Part shown: one piece after another, positions 11,029 to 22,739 of the stretch
Layout: every line of letters begins with the position of its first letter
Numbering within the stretch: position 1 is the stretch's first letter
Source of the DNA: Micrasema longulum
Lineage: Eukaryota; Arthropoda; Insecta; Trichoptera; Brachycentridae
Reading direction: 5' to 3'
DNA length: 64,000 bases
NCBI GenBank assembly: GCA_022494885.1
Contig: JAGVSM010003549.1
Coordinates: 1 to 64,000, forward strand
The notes under the pieces: model-generated
What the model saw: only the letters and a program-made list of their open reading frames with translations
Told to the model about the DNA's origin: nothing
The model's database searches: none
Position numbers and translations under genes: made by a program

Positions 11029-11235
11029 GACGCAGTTGGTTAGACGGCCAACTGTGAAACTGGCGTCGCGGGTTCGATTCCCGCCATTTGCAAGAAGAAA
11101 ATCCTAGAAAGATTTTTTCTCAATTAGTATGGGTGTTGTGATGTATTTTTCATTACCTCTTTTCATATCCTCTCTATCCCACCTGCTGACAAGTCTTAAA
11201 ATAGAGGCTTAGCGGGTTATTCCCTTAAAAAAAAT
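11029..11235 (+). repeat. SINE family A, near-complete copy
   Basis: tRNA-derived head with a D-arm/box A stretch (CGCAGTTGGTTAGACGGCC) and box B GGGTTCGATTCCC at 11070-11082. A body follows (AAGATTTTTTCTCAATTAG, GGGTGTTGTGATG) and a 3' section CACCTGCTGACAAG ... GCTTAGCGGGTTATTCC ending in an A-rich run. Two more copies are at 40148 (plus) and 46952 (minus). The internal RNA polymerase III promoter is intact by eye, so transcription is possible. Confidence 0.85.
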
Positions 11236-12300
11236 AAAATTATAAATTAAATAAAAATATTTAACATAATTTCATATGATATTCCCAAGGAATTTATGGA
11301 ATATATCATTAAAGAACAATCGTTTAACAATATTTGTTAAAAACATTTACTTTTGAACGATATGATATGAATGATATTTCCCATTCTGTCTGCAATTTGA
11401 AATCTGTGCTTATGAATCAAAATTTTGTATTTTTTACGTACAGGAAATGCGCGGTTCACCTTGTGCACTGTATTTATATGATAGTAGGTCGGGCGACAGG
11501 TTTTCGGATGGGTCCTACAATATAAAAATAAACAAATTAAATAAAGCTTAAAATATTTAGGCGCACGTCACTGGAAAACCATATGTCATGGTATTAGGTT
11601 GAAATCACAACAAAAGCTTTAGAAATTTTAATACTCACACTTCACAAGGGCCGCGGTCGACGGGGAAATGTTTCCAGCAAAATAAAGAAAGATAAACAAG
11701 GCAAAAAGGCTTGCTATACGTATTGTGTTTCGTACTACATACTCACATGCTGAAGAATCTATTATTTGTTATCTATCGCCATATTCAATGTACCAAAGTG
11801 AATCGAAGTAGGTAATAGCAAATAAATATGTTTGTTATATTGATGGCAGCTACGTATACTATCGTATCCTACAAAATTTTAAATTTTGTATTTTACAATA
11901 ACGTGTAGACAAATAAAATAACTTTAAATCGGTTTATTTGAAAATGTAATATCTCTGAAAACAAAGATTTTTTCCTGTTTTCCTGTATGTTTTGCGAACA
12001 CGCACCGTAAACTATGGTTTTAACACAAACGACTTTGTTGAGTGGAAGCAGTCGTAGCGCTACCTATTACATGTTTCAATTACTATTCATTACGCCGTCA
12101 GAGTGCACTTGATCCAGCGTAGTTTTGTTTGCTTTACATACACACACATTTTATAAAATTTTATCAAATGAACAGAATTGAGATTGAAAGTTGAGAACAA
12201 TACGACATTAATGGTAATTATTAAAACTTGCTTAAAACTATCGTATGAAATACGTACGATTATGTGAGTTTTTATTTATAGAAAAAAAAGTATTGCGTTT
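11236..12300. other. unassigned sequence
   Basis: AT-rich with scattered GC-richer patches (11640-11660, 12000-12120). No feature recognised. Confidence 0.4.
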
Positions 12301-12303
12301 AAC

Positions 12304-12460
12304 ATACACGGTCATTTGATTCGTTTTAAAATTGACCGATTTATCGTAGGTTATACATACGGTCATTTGAATGAATGCAAATTCCAAGTTAAAAACCGTA
12401 AGTACTACATACGGTCTTATGAACCGATAAGGATTCCACGTAGTAAGTCGTAACACCGAA
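12304..12460 (+). repeat. degenerate three-unit repeat, about 52-bp period
   Basis: The word ACATAC(AC)GGTCATTTGA, later ACATACGGTCTTATGAA, recurs at about 12304, 12355 and 12409. The intervening sequence is weakly similar and includes CGTA/CCGTAAG motifs. Too diverged to call more than a decayed minisatellite. Confidence 0.4.
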
Positions 12461-12732
12461 ATAAATAAAACATGTTTATTGTAGACATAATTTTTGAACG
12501 TCATTCGAAAACATTTTTCGAAGAAATTTCAAAAACAAATTTCTAATCAATAGCTTTAGAATTGTAACTTGGGTGAACAAAAGCATCTTTAAACAGCTCT
12601 CCCAAAAAGTTGATGTTTTCAACATGGGAAAATACGTAACTGCCATCGATATAGTAAATATGTATCTTCCCTCGTTTACTCGTATATTTTAAATGTTAAA
12701 AGCCGATAAAAACACGAGAAAAATACGATATT

Positions 12733-12800
12733 GTTTTGTCCCAGGACTCGACCATTGTCCACGTGTAAACAGCAATTTGTAGGACAAGACAGTATTCCAA
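12733..12800 (-). repeat. SINE family D, fragment
   Basis: CATTGTCCACGTGTAAAC and the neighbouring TAGGACAAGACAG match the body of the SINE D copy at 13066-13287 in the same orientation. The tRNA-like head is reduced to GGACTCGACC. Confidence 0.45.
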
Positions 12801-13065
12801 GTCATTGCCACGATGATTAACTGGCAGGCTATCTCTGCGGAACAATGATTACCACCAACACCGCGCGCGGCCGCATTGTCCTCGTGTGTGTGATCGCGCA
12901 CGGATACAATATGATAAAAGCTATTTGCTCGACGTGTACATATTGCTCCTGCGCATTTTGTCTGCATAAATAATCCTTTTTATTATTTAGTTCGTGGAAT
13001 TCCAATACATTTTGGTATAAAATCAATAATATTTTTCGTAAACTCGCTCGTTATAAACGCCGTTG

Positions 13066-13287
13066 TGTATTCGTTTTTGCAGCGCTCACGCTACGGCCGA
13101 ATGTTTGTATTGTCCCAGCGATCTGTACTGCGTGGCTATTCACGGAGCTGGGACAGGACATTTTTGTCCTATTTATTGTATTGTCCACGTGTAAACGATA
13201 CTTTAGGTACAATTGTCGGGAATCGATCCCGGAACCTCCAGCGTGGTAGTTAAATGCACTAACCAGCAGACCACGAGGTGGACAAAT
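13066..13287 (-). repeat. SINE family D
   Basis: Minus-strand tRNA-like head: CCTCGTGGTCTGCTGGTTAG (box A region) and box B around GGGATCGATTCCCG at 13217-13232. It is followed by a body with TTTACACGTGGACAATAC, GTCCTGTCCCAGC and CTGGGACAATAC. The inverted GTCCCAG/CTGGGAC pair could form a hairpin in the RNA. Confidence 0.65.
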
Positions 13288-13596
13288 CTGAATATTTTTT
13301 TTTTTATTAAAAAAACATAGATTTTGGATAGTTAAATAAGCGTTATTTTTGGTTAAAATTACCTCAAGGGAGCTGAATGAATAGCTGATAGCAATCTTTT
13401 GATATCACATTAGGAAAATAAAATCACATTAGGAAAGCAAGTAGCAAGACATATTCAATCGAAAATAAAATAAAAAGCTAAAGATGTATAAAAATAGATA
13501 TTTAAAAATATATCAATTATATTGAATAAATACTATTACTCCATGGAAAAAACAAATAAGGAGGAAAGAGGAAAAGAATAAAGATTAAGGAAGAGA

Positions 13597-13930
13597 AAGG
13601 ATATGTTTCTTCAGATGTGATTTAAACAGAGATACTATAGAAACCTCTTTTATAGTGGATGGGAGATGATTACACAATTGAGCCGCATGGACACTACATG
13701 AGTAAGAGAAGAAAGAGGAATGGTGGATAGGTATTAAGTGGTTGCTTTGAGAATTAGAACGAAGAGGTAAACCATGAACTGATAAGCGTTAAAATTTTTC
13801 ACAGAAGTATTTGGAAGTATTAGGACTATGAAGTATACTGAACAGAAATGAGAGGGAATGATAGTCCCTCCGCTGTCTAATTTTGAGCCATTTCAGTTGC
13901 CTACGATAATCGGAAATGTGGTCATATGCG
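13597..13930 (-). pseudogene. LINE ORF C-terminal remnant
   Basis: The minus strand reads SDYRRQLKWLKIRQRRDYHS, LSFLFSILHSPNT, RLSVHGLPLRSNSQSNHL, IPIHHSSFFSYS, VHAAQLCNHLPSTIKEVS and FKSHLKKHI in one frame with a single TAA replacing a residue after CEKF. The order (WL.IRQRR..H, ILH, LRSNSQSNHL.IP.H.S, NHLPS.IK) is the standard carboxyl end of Jockey/CR1-like LINE polymerases. The RT domain is absent. Confidence 0.8.
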
Positions 13931-13934
13931 TGTT

Positions 13935-14700
13935 ATTAGGAATTCAAATAAAGCCGGTTCAGTGGTATTTTTTCCAAGTAATCCGTAAAACACATCCCTA
14001 ATAATAAATTTATAGTAGTCGGTTTAAATTAACTAACAGCGTTTTGAGATAGACAGTCGACAAATAGAAAACTTTTCAAATAAATGACGGGACTAAAATA
14101 AATCATCTCAATAATGGCTAGTAATAATTGTACCTTTAGGATAATTGTCGAACTTCCCAAATTCCCTTTGTCGTGAGCAAGCGAACTGTGAATCACATTT
14201 TTATAGTAGTTCGCAAAATGGGCCCTTTAAGTTACTGAAGTACAATAACAGATGAATAGTATTTATGTCCCTATGAAGGTCCCTATACATCTTGCGGAGT
14301 CGGGGAAGGATATTGACAAAGGACCGGAAACGGGCCAGTCGCCATTTTGCAAAAGAAATAATCGAGTATGGACTTGGAACGGTTATGAAAAGCAGTCGCG
14401 ATGCTTTGTGACATTTTGCAGAGTATTCAATAGGCTTGTTGTGGACTTAGGATTAAGCAACTGCATTTATGTTAAGTGCAAAGGATAACATATTGCTAAT
14501 TCAATTACTTCATTTCCTGTTGCATTTATTTATTTTTTCCACTTTTCGTTCAAACACGTTCATATAATCTTAATATTTAAACCAAATACTGATTTGAGTA
14601 TACTCATTTTATTAGTTAAGACGAAAAATCAGAGATTCGCCTAATTAGTCCAATTTTGGACAAATGTGAAGGTTAAGACCGAAAGTCCTTATATACTATA
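13935..14700. other. unassigned; small open frame at 14252-14488
   Basis: A 78-codon plus-strand frame (MNSIYVPMKV...) exists in a less AT-rich patch. It has no family motif, no neighbour and no clear splice or promoter context. I cannot support it as a gene. Confidence 0.3.
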
Positions 14701-14734
14701 GAGCAGTGGCGAGCTGTATTTTATTTTATAGGAA

Positions 14735-15733
14735 ACTAGCGGACCTGACAGACGTTGTCCTGCCTGAACATTGGCTTGCCTGCTATCACCTTGGAAAAAG
14801 ACTTTTCATTGATAAGTAGGTACCTAAGTACCTAAGTACTTGTTTATGATTAAATTCTAAAATTAAAAATTATTACTATTCAAATACTGAATTTAAGTAG
14901 GTACCCCATCGTCAGTGGCGCTACAGCCCGTTGTGGGCCCTGGCCTTCCTCAGAATTTGTCTTCATTCGTCCCTGCACCCTGCGCCTCTTCTCCAGTTCG
15001 TCAGGCCACTTGCTCTAATGTTATTTTCCACATTATCTAGCCATCTTAATTTTGGTCTGCCTCTGCTTCGTCTGCCTTTCGGAGTGGTATAAAGAATCTT
15101 TTTTGGGGTACAGTTTTCATTCATTGTGTGCACATGGCTCAACCTTTGTAATATTCTTATTTTTATAAATTGTGCAATGTTAGGTTTGCCATACACTACA
15201 GGTTGTTGTTTATGCTTGAATTACAAAACAAAAAATATTTTTTTTAAATATGGAATTCTTTTTGCAAATGTCAAACAACGCTCTTTTTTTTGCATTTATG
15301 TAGAAATACGATTTTTTAAAATGTATTTAATGTCTATTATGTATGATATTATTAGTTTTACCAAAAATTCAGTTAAAAGAAATAAATAGATGGAAATTAT
15401 AAAGAATTTAAAGAATGAACCTGATTGAGATCCGCAAAAAACGAATGCAGTTTGTAAACATTCATAAACAAACTCTTATTAAAAACAAAAAAACAACATC
15501 CTTCTATTTATTGTATGTATATTCTCCTCAAATGCAACCCTGGTAGATCGATGAATAAAACATTTATGCTCCTTACTTCTCTTTTACATGTTAGATTGAA
15601 GATTTAAGTGTCTACGAACATGCGCAGCGCAAAGATCTACATTTCTCTGAAAACCGCACGTAAATCGGTTAAGCCGTTTAAGATAAGTTCAGTGACATCA
15701 CACACGTACAGAAGAATTATATATATAAAGATC
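14735..15733 (+). mobile_element. RTE-like retroelement inserted in repeat X
   Basis: Starts with ACTAGCGGACCTGACAGACG, a widely seen head of RTE-related non-autonomous elements, and ends with AAATCGGTTAAGCCGTTTAA, then GACATCACACACGTACAGAAG and TATATATAAAG, the matching tail type. It interrupts repeat X between TTATTTTATAGGA and TCTACAAAAAATG; the empty site is visible at 42990-43015. Another LINE end lies within it, so it is itself composite. A second tail of this general type is at 34700-34805. Confidence 0.6.
14905..15200 (-). pseudogene. LINE polymerase C-terminal fragment (GRPK.RW type)
   Basis: The minus frame encodes IRILQRLSHVHTMNE, CTPKKILYTTPKGRRSRGRP, KLRWLDNVENNIRAS and NWRRGAGCRDE, then after a stop QILRKARAHNGL. 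This matches the widespread end 'RL.W.GHV.RM...R.PK..L...P.GRR.RGRP..RWLD.V..D' followed by 'W+.IL..A+.H.GL' of arthropod LINEs. The rest of the polymerase is missing. Confidence 0.75.
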
Positions 15734-16040
15734 TACAAAAAATGTTCATTAATTTGATCCCACGTATAAATACACAATGCGTAAGTAATATATAAATGAT
15801 TTTTTTTCTGTGGTTCTATGAAAATTAAATCAAAGAATAATTATTTTTTACCACGCGATAAACCTACGTAGCTTTATTTTTCACAATTTTTATAGAATAA
15901 TTCTAGAAAAGTTTGTTTAAAAATACCACAATAACATTCAGCAGATATTTCCATTATGATTTATATGTCAACATTGAGCACTGGCTGATTAATTTAAAAA
16001 TGAATAATCCCAAAAACGGCCACTACAAACGCTACATGTC

Positions 16041-17505
16041 TCATGTGAGGGGCAAATTCTCCTATAAATCGATTATTTGCAGATTACCATATTTTTTTGA
16101 CATCGAAAGTAATGTTTTTTGTTTCATTATTATTAGGAAAAAATCACAAGCCATCGTTTTCACTTCTTACGTTAGTAAATTGACATCATATTTAGTTGAA
16201 AACTTCATTTCATACAGCAAACCAGTACGCTTTTATCGGCCAAAATTATTACTACTGGATTACATGAACTTACACGGCCAAATATAAAACATGAATTTTA
16301 TTACGTCTTTAAACCCCAAATTTTAGATTTAAGTTAGAAAAAATACTCTTACAATTACTGTTGAATCTTGCAACTTTCCTTAATGCAATTTAATCTTTCA
16401 ACACTTCTTGATAACGGGCTATAATTTTTAAAATAAAACTGTTTGACTTAAGACCGTGCAACGGAGGTAGCATACGCACCGGTTGAAATTGAGAAGGAGG
16501 TAACGAATATATTATTCCTCAACAAGGAAGGTATATTAGAATAATACTCGGTAAGTCCTTATCGGTGGTTTGAAATTGAATTTATTATGAAATAAATAAT
16601 TTTACAAACTGTTATTTTGATCTTTAATGTCCGCGTGTCAGTATAAATCCTTTGATGGGTTTCAAAATAAAGATCCGCCAAACAAAAATAAAATACACAT
16701 GAGTTATAAATTGTTTGTATGCAGACAATGACAGTTAAATTATTGGTTATTCTTCAGTACCTATTTAAACTTTAAAAATATTTTTGGAGTTATGATAAAA
16801 AAAATACTAGTGAATTAATAGTAGTCATAAGCCCTGTAAATGCCTAGACTTCCATATTCCCTTCTCAAAAATGTTTTCCCTCTCTGTTGAAATAAATTAA
16901 AATTAATAGCCAATTTCGTTAAGACAAAATAAACATAAAAAATTAATATATTAAAAATTTACATCGTTACATAAATATTAAAGCAAAATATAAATCGGTG
17001 AAAGAATGATTCTAAAAAGCCAATTATGGTTTTTTTCAGTGAACTATGACACTCAGTAAGGAATACTTTGAAACAATTTAGTTTTTATGATTATTTACTA
17101 AGCAATAGTGTTTTATTTCAAGACAAATTACAATAATCACAAGTAAAAAATTATATATCGGTACGCTAATGAATAATACAATTTTATAAATAACTTTTTC
17201 GACGGGTGGGTTAGTACATAAAATAGCCGTGCGGATGATTCGTTCGCTTTCTAGTAACCAGGGTTGGGATTCGAGGGGTTCTAGTTTTTTGTACTTAAGT
17301 ATTTTTCGTTTTTTTTTTGTTTATCAAATATTTGTGCTAAATGAGAAAATATTTTAACTGAAACTATTTCCTGTTAGCGCCATTTGTTATGGATTATTTA
17401 TCAAATATAAAATAAAACTTTTTTTGGATGTGCTATACTACCGCTATGGACATTTTATCAGAATTCTTGCAGCCTACCAATCTAAAAACTCACCGCTCGT
17501 TACTG
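16041..17505. other. about 1.46-kb insertion in repeat X, origin unknown
   Basis: Compared with the intact repeat at 43280-43300, this block is extra. It contains a short R-family repeat (16826-16893) and the 3' half of a 124-codon frame (15913-16287) with no recognised motif. It has no clear terminal repeats, so it may be several insertions or a rearrangement. At 17230-17280 there is a weak tRNA-like string (GGTTGGGATTCGAGG), not enough to call. Confidence 0.45.
16826..16893 (+). repeat. R-family interspersed repeat, 3' fragment
   Basis: CATAAGCCCTGTAAATGCC, TAGACTTCCATATTCCCTTC and CTCTCTGTTGAAAT match the end of the family seen at 59198-59455. Confidence 0.65.
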
Positions 17506-18065
17506 CTATGTGATACATAAAATGTCAACGGTATCCTATCAAAGAAAAATAGTCCATCGAAAATAATGTTCAAAATACTAGTTTTGAAACAGAGAACCTT
17601 AAAATGATATTTGTCTTCTGCAAGCGTGTTTTAGAACTAAAAAACGCGACTAGGTTAAAGACGTAAATTATAGTGAACTTTTTTGTATGGAGAATAAGCT
17701 GAGGTAAAAGGCTAGTTTTATCGTTCACTGAGAACGAGCTGGGCGCACTTTATATGTATATTTCATTGTAAGGAGATATAAAAGGTGGCGGTTATTTATA
17801 ATAAATAACATTTTTTTTCCAATTAACATGGTTTCTATAAAACATTATTATCGAAAGTCAAATATAATGATAAACTGTGCAAAATCACTCATTTAAACGA
17901 TCCACCCGTGCTAAAAAACTTTAATAAACAATTTTTTTCCTACTGAAATAGTTTTTACTACTAATTGCCATATGGTACATTAAACGGTTTGAAATTCATT
18001 GTTGACCTGTACTTAATATTGAACTCATGGGATTTTTGTTAAAAAACTGCCTTTTTGCTTATCAC

Positions 18066-18815
18066 GACATTAGTAGAACGATAAGTTCATGCTTTTACCA
18101 GCTGAGACAGATTAAATGCATACGCAAAAATTTGCCAGTTGATGCCGCCTGTCAATTAATAAATGCATTTGTAGTGTCTATAGTCAATTATTGTAATGGT
18201 ATCTACGCAGGTCTACCGATGAATAAAATGACTCGCCTACAGGCTGTATTAAATGCCGCAGCGAGAGATATTTTTAGAATCTCTAAATTCAGTCATATCA
18301 CTCAACTACTTTGGGAATTGCACTGGCTACGTTTTCCACAAAGGGTGGAATACAAACTCTGTTGGCTTATGTATAAGTCACTGCACAACTCTGCTCCAGA
18401 ATATCTAAGGGAACTCTGCATTCCAGATGAACTAGCTGACAGACGTCTTACGCTTAGATCAGCTACATCTACGTCGAAAGGAAAAGTTATTATACCTCTA
18501 CGCAAACAGCGCACTAAATTCGGCGAACGTGCATTTGTGGTCGCAGGCCCTACGGCATGGAATGCTCTCCCAGCAGAAATCTGAAACTGTGAGAGTGAAG
18601 TGATGTTTCGGAAGAAACTTAAAACGCACTTGTTCTCTAAATCATTTGAATAAATTCTTAGCATGTGGTGGAAAAGTAGTATGAAAAAGTACATTATTTT
18701 TCTTAAATTAAAAAGTCAAAGTTAAAATTAAATTTATATTATCACTTTGTATAGCGCCCTTGAGGTATTATATTACGAGAATGGCGCGAAAGTTATCCAT
18801 AATAATTATTATTAT
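18066..18815 (+). mobile_element. L2-type LINE, 3' terminal copy
   Basis: Homology to 675-3252 starts at ATTAGTAGAACG (18068) and continues through the ORF end and UTR to the tail GCGCCCTTGAGGT ... AATGGCGCG and a (TAT/TTA)-rich end. The frame encodes RQIKCIRKNLPVDAACQLIN, LHWLRFPQRVEYKL, LADRRLTLRSATST and AGPTAWNALPAEI. A TGA then replaces the Arg codon present in relatives, 60 bases before the family stop. Upstream of 18066 the open frame is unrelated sequence. Typical 5'-truncated, dead copy. Confidence 0.9.
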
Positions 18816-18819
18816 TATG

Positions 18820-20800
18820 TCTAGGTACTTATAATTTCTAGAAAAAAAACATGATTTCAATCAGTATTAAACAAAAATAATTATGTATAAAACTTTTTAC
18901 TTCTTTCAGAAATAGGTATGTGACTGACAGAACTTTTTTATTTCCTTTGTTCATATCATTAATGAAAAATATTCTTCTGTAAGTTTAATGATGTTGTTAC
19001 AAAAAATATATCGTCGTTGCGCCGGAAATATCTGTTGTGATTTGTTTTAAAAGGTATTTTAAATTCCTCTTTATGATTACACAATTTAGTTTCAACAAAA
19101 TAAACTTTTTTTAAAATATCATCGTAAAAAAATCGTCGTCAAACGGTATGTTCTTTAAGTAAACTTCTTCATTAAAAAAAATGTTACCCGTGGAATGACG
19201 ATGTAAACTATTCTCCCAGCGTCACCTAATTTACAATAAAAAAATACTGGAGTCGAATTTCAACAGTACTGAAAAACTACGTTCAGTTGTTTAATGGGGA
19301 AAATTTTAAACCAATAATAAATAATTGGCTGCGAGCTTCACCCAATAATTTTCCATTTCCAGTACATTGTACTCGGACCCTCATGAATTTAAATACCAAG
19401 TGGTCCAGTAGTAGTAGAGGCTAGCCTCTAGAATCTAGATTCTAGAGTAAGTTTGCTTCTTGATTACCCTCGATGTAAATACTGTGAAATTTTCAGCAAT
19501 ATAGTTCATCATTCCGCACTGATTTTGAAATTACAGTAAGTTCTGAAGGACTTTTCAAACACTGCAGAAATTGCAGAAGTAATCTGAGTTACAAACTCCG
19601 TTAATATGCAAAGGTCTGAATTACATGAATGATTTCGCTTTGTATTGCTGATTTGGCCAACTGCATTAAATGCATTTTTGTATAAAAAACCCTCTTTAAT
19701 TCCGTAATTAAAATTTCTGTAAGAAAAAACACAACTTCTCAAGTCAAGAAATTGGAAGGAAAAGAAGCGGTAAGAATATATCAAAGATGTATCTACAGTA
19801 TCTTTGTTCAAAGCTAATCAACTTTAAAGAAACATTTTCATTTGGTTCCTTAAATACTCATCTCTTCTCGTAAGACTGATATTGAATTCTATAATGTATA
19901 CAAACATATTTGCTAGTTTATCTGTTGAATTGAATTGTACTGAAATATTAAAAAAAAATAAGACCATTTAAACTATTCGAAATTGTATTGACACAGAATA
20001 TTTCATTCCACGACTCTTTCTCTTTAGTTAGTCAAAATTAGCCCGACGTGCAGTTGTCTTTTTTGCACAGCATTGGGATGTCATTTGCTAGAGAGTGACA
20101 GAAAAACAATGTTCAAATACCGATTTATCAAAACAGTTTGTCATCACATATTCTCTTAAGATTTAAACTCGTGTATCTTTATTAAATTCATGATTGAAAT
20201 TGAACAGTAATTTGCAAATTCGGTTTCGTTTTTTATTTTAAAATAAAATAATAAGGCCTCATTAAAAGATAAAGTAATTATAGAAATTAATTTCTGTCAG
20301 TAAATTGATTTGTAGGTCCCGCAGTTAGGAAGTCGTAGTGACAGAATCACTTAATTTAATCCGCAGTATTCGATTTGGCCATTAAAAGTTTTAATGATGC
20401 CTTAAATGGTAAACATATTTTGAGTAAGAGGTGCATAGAAAGGTTATGAAGAGGGTGAATGAGGACAGGGTCAGAGAGGGAGGGGTTCAGAAGTGAGGGA
20501 GGGGTTGAGGAAGATTGGTGATGATAAAGGTGTGTCTTTTATTAATTAAGAAGTTATTTGGAAAACTGTCATGGAGTTCGCAAGGCTTAGGGATGATTTC
20601 AAAGGATATAGATAATGAAACTCTGAGGTGTAGGAGTTAATTGGTTCAATGTTGATATAAAAAGTTATTCATTTTCAAATCCAACCTTTTCACCCAAATG
20701 GGAGTTATTTTTGTTGTGTTAAACAGAAATAATTAAATTTGTAGAATCAGATTAGTAAGAATGTTAGTTATAATATTATAGCTATATAAGAACGAAATGA
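18820..20800. other. unassigned AT-rich sequence
   Basis: Contains palindromes at 19415-19447 (listed) and a purine-biased tract around 20425-20525 (AGAGAGGGAGGGG). No coding similarity seen. Confidence 0.4.
19415..19447. repeat. two overlapping perfect palindromes
   Basis: TAGAGGCTAGCCTCTA (19415-19430) is a perfect 16-bp palindrome. It overlaps by five bases a perfect 22-bp palindrome at 19426-19447 centred on AATCTAGATT. It could extrude a cruciform. No function is implied. Confidence 0.9.
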
Positions 20801-20807
20801 CAGTGCG

Positions 20808-20848
20808 CCATTGAGGTGATTTTTCACAAACACTTTTGAATATAAATG
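20808..20848 (+). repeat. partial L2-type 3' tail
   Basis: GTGCGCCATTGAGGTGATTT, then TTCACAAA, resembles the tail at 25934-25960, but the right half of the hairpin is lost. It lies about 300 bp from an oppositely oriented complete tail at 21133. Confidence 0.5.
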
Positions 20849-21132
20849 AACAAATAATTAATTGATGATAATCATTTTCTTATTTTTTCTTTTGGTCCAA
20901 AAAAAGGTAAATGAAGTGATTATAATAAAATATTTTTTTCATGTAAAAACTATTTAACAAACGTTTTATCGTTTATTTTAAGTGGATGGAGGGTTAGATT
21001 TATTTGAGGAATCTAGGCAGTCATTAAAAAAATAATTTGTTAACGGTCATTATGGGTTAATTAGTGTTTGTTGCCAACTTGACTATATTGCTTTATAACT
21101 TAGTCTTCTGTATTAAGAACTTTATTTATTTA

Positions 21133-21505
21133 TATTTGGATAATTCATAAAGCGCCGTTTTTGTGAAAATCACCTCAATTGCGCTGTACAATAAATAAAT
21201 ATCCCGGCACGTCTTGCAGCTACAGAGCGCATGGACAATAAGAAATCTAGCCCCTATTTACATTTCTATTTTTTTATTTGACAATGGAGTTTAGAGTTTT
21301 AGTGATATTTTAAAAAATAAAATAAAAAACAAATTTATAAAAATACAAGTTAGGTAACAACAAGTCTTGCAGCTACTGAGCGCAGAGACGGTTGGAATTC
21401 TAGACCTCATTTACTAAATTTGGATATTTGATAGTTGATAACATTTACCTATTGAAGCTAGATTACTAATCGCCTTGCAGCTACAAAGTGCACGGACGAG
21501 TGAAA
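21133..21505 (-). repeat. 27-bp motif array with L2-like 3' tail (copy 1)
   Basis: On the minus strand three 27-bp motifs (21471-21497, 21363-21389, 21210-21236; core GCTGCAAGACG or variant) are separated by AT-rich spacers, with starts 108 and 153 bp apart. They are followed by TTATTTATTGTACAGCGC and the L2-type hairpin (AGCGC...TGAGGTGATTTTCAC ... GGCGCTTTATGA). The same organisation occurs at 25511-25995 and 55226-55650. Likely a non-autonomous retroelement using an L2-like tail; not a family I recognise. Confidence 0.75.
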
Positions 21506-21914
21506 TTCTGGCAACTTAAAATTATCAATAAATTTACAAAAAACAAACATTGAGCATAATAGTTAATTTGTAACGTGTTCGTGCGAAAAAGTAAACAATA
21601 AAAAACTAAACAGATAAAGCACTTCAACACTATTGATAGCATAACAGATAAAAATATCCGAAGGGTAGCTTTCGTAGATGTTCGGTAGTCACTAGTCACT
21701 GTCGCAGTATCGCACATGTGCAAACACATGTTTTTGCTAAATTCCTAGAAGATGGTCCGGTCCACGTGTAGTTGCCGGAGGGGGGAAAGAAGCCTATGGT
21801 TCCAACGACTTTGTATCCATTTTAGTCTGTATTTTTTCGTTTTTTAATGAGTATAAAATTCCCGCTCAATTTTCTTGTGGGCTTTATGCATGTCTTCCCG
21901 ATCGAGCAGGAAAA

Positions 21915-22262
21915 GAAAAACCAATTACAACAGTTATATGAAGAAACGTTTGTACAAGAATCTGAACAAAAGGACATAAAAAATGAAGCAAAGATAATCA
22001 AGGGCAATGAAAAATGGGATAGCATATTTTCAAAACGATCAATATATTAGACTTCGAGCTAAACTATGCCAACCCATCTTCATCCCACACTGTCTTAATA
22101 TGGAAAAGATTTATTTGTCAGACACTTATTTATTTTTGAAAAATGCGGCCTTAACAAAATACACCATTTATATGTAGAAACATTTTACTTATGTATACAA
22201 AAAACTGAACAAAAAGAAAATAAAACAACGTAACAAAGACAAACTAGGGCAATAAATGATTA
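21915..22262 (-). repeat. two head-to-tail 3' UTR copies of the (TTTA)-tailed LINE
   Basis: 21915-22115 and 22123-22262 each match the UTR at 56430-56620 (shared words ACAGTTATATGAAGAAAC, GAGCTAAACTATGCCAA, CTTCATCCCACACTGT; ACAAAGACAAACTAGGGC). The second includes the tail (CTTATTTATTT then GCGGCCTTA). The small open frames here are products of this UTR and not genes. Confidence 0.65.
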
Positions 22263-22264
22263 TA

Positions 22265-22735
22265 TAAATTTATTTTGTGTCCAGGCGGATGAAGAATGTT
22301 CTGAATGTGAAATATTATAAAAACCCAGGTCGAGTGATTTCAACTCGATGGCTGCTCTCAGTTGAAAATGCTGAATAAGGAAATCGAGTGGAGATCGAGG
22401 AGTCTCCTTGTGTAATGGTTGATCCATTCGACTACCATTCTTGAGGGTAGACTTTGAGCGTGAATACTGAATATGATTAATTGAATCAGCATTTGCTTCG
22501 TTACGCTTCGAAATAAGTTATTATAAAAATGTTTTTTAAATATTTATTTGTGTTACACAATTTCATTATTTTACAAGAAGACTACAGTTTTTGGAGAGCA
22601 CTTCTTCCGTCGTCGGGTGATATAACACTATTATTTTTTTAGGATTACGTTTGGCTGTATTAGGATGCATCTTATGGCTCGTGACTTTAAGTTTACGTGA
22701 GTTAAACTTTTTATATTTCTATTTTTATAATTCCT
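22265..22735. other. unassigned sequence
   Basis: Some short inverted pairs (TCGAGTGATTTCAACTCGA at about 22332) but no family match. Confidence 0.4.
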
Positions 22736-22739
22736 TAAT

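Larger units (their letters stand above)
14703..17880 (+). repeat. unclassified repeat 'X', copy 1, interrupted twice
   Basis: Segments 14703-14735, 15733-16040 and about 17506-17880 align in order with the continuous stretch 42972-43640 (shared words CAGTGGCGAGC, ACCACGCGATA, GTCAACGGTATC, GAAAAATAGTCC, AAGCTGAGGTAA, GAGCTGGGCGCAC, CATTATTATCGAAAGTCAAA). The sequences between the segments are insertions absent from the other copy. Element class is unknown; no terminal repeats or coding motif were found. Confidence 0.75.

Noticed and set aside
11029..11100. Possible functional tRNA gene
   Set aside because: Boxes A and B are good, but the acceptor stem does not close and the same head with the same non-tRNA body occurs three times, so it is a SINE.
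15913..16287. 124-codon plus-strand frame
   Set aside because: It straddles the boundary between repeat X and an insertion, so it cannot be an ancestral gene; no family resemblance.
17215..17285. tRNA-like string near GGTTGGGATTCGAGG
   Set aside because: No box A at the right distance, no second copy found; too weak.
21847..22050. 67-codon frame starting MSIKFPLN
   Set aside because: Coincides with a LINE 3' UTR (matches 56430-56620), so not a gene.
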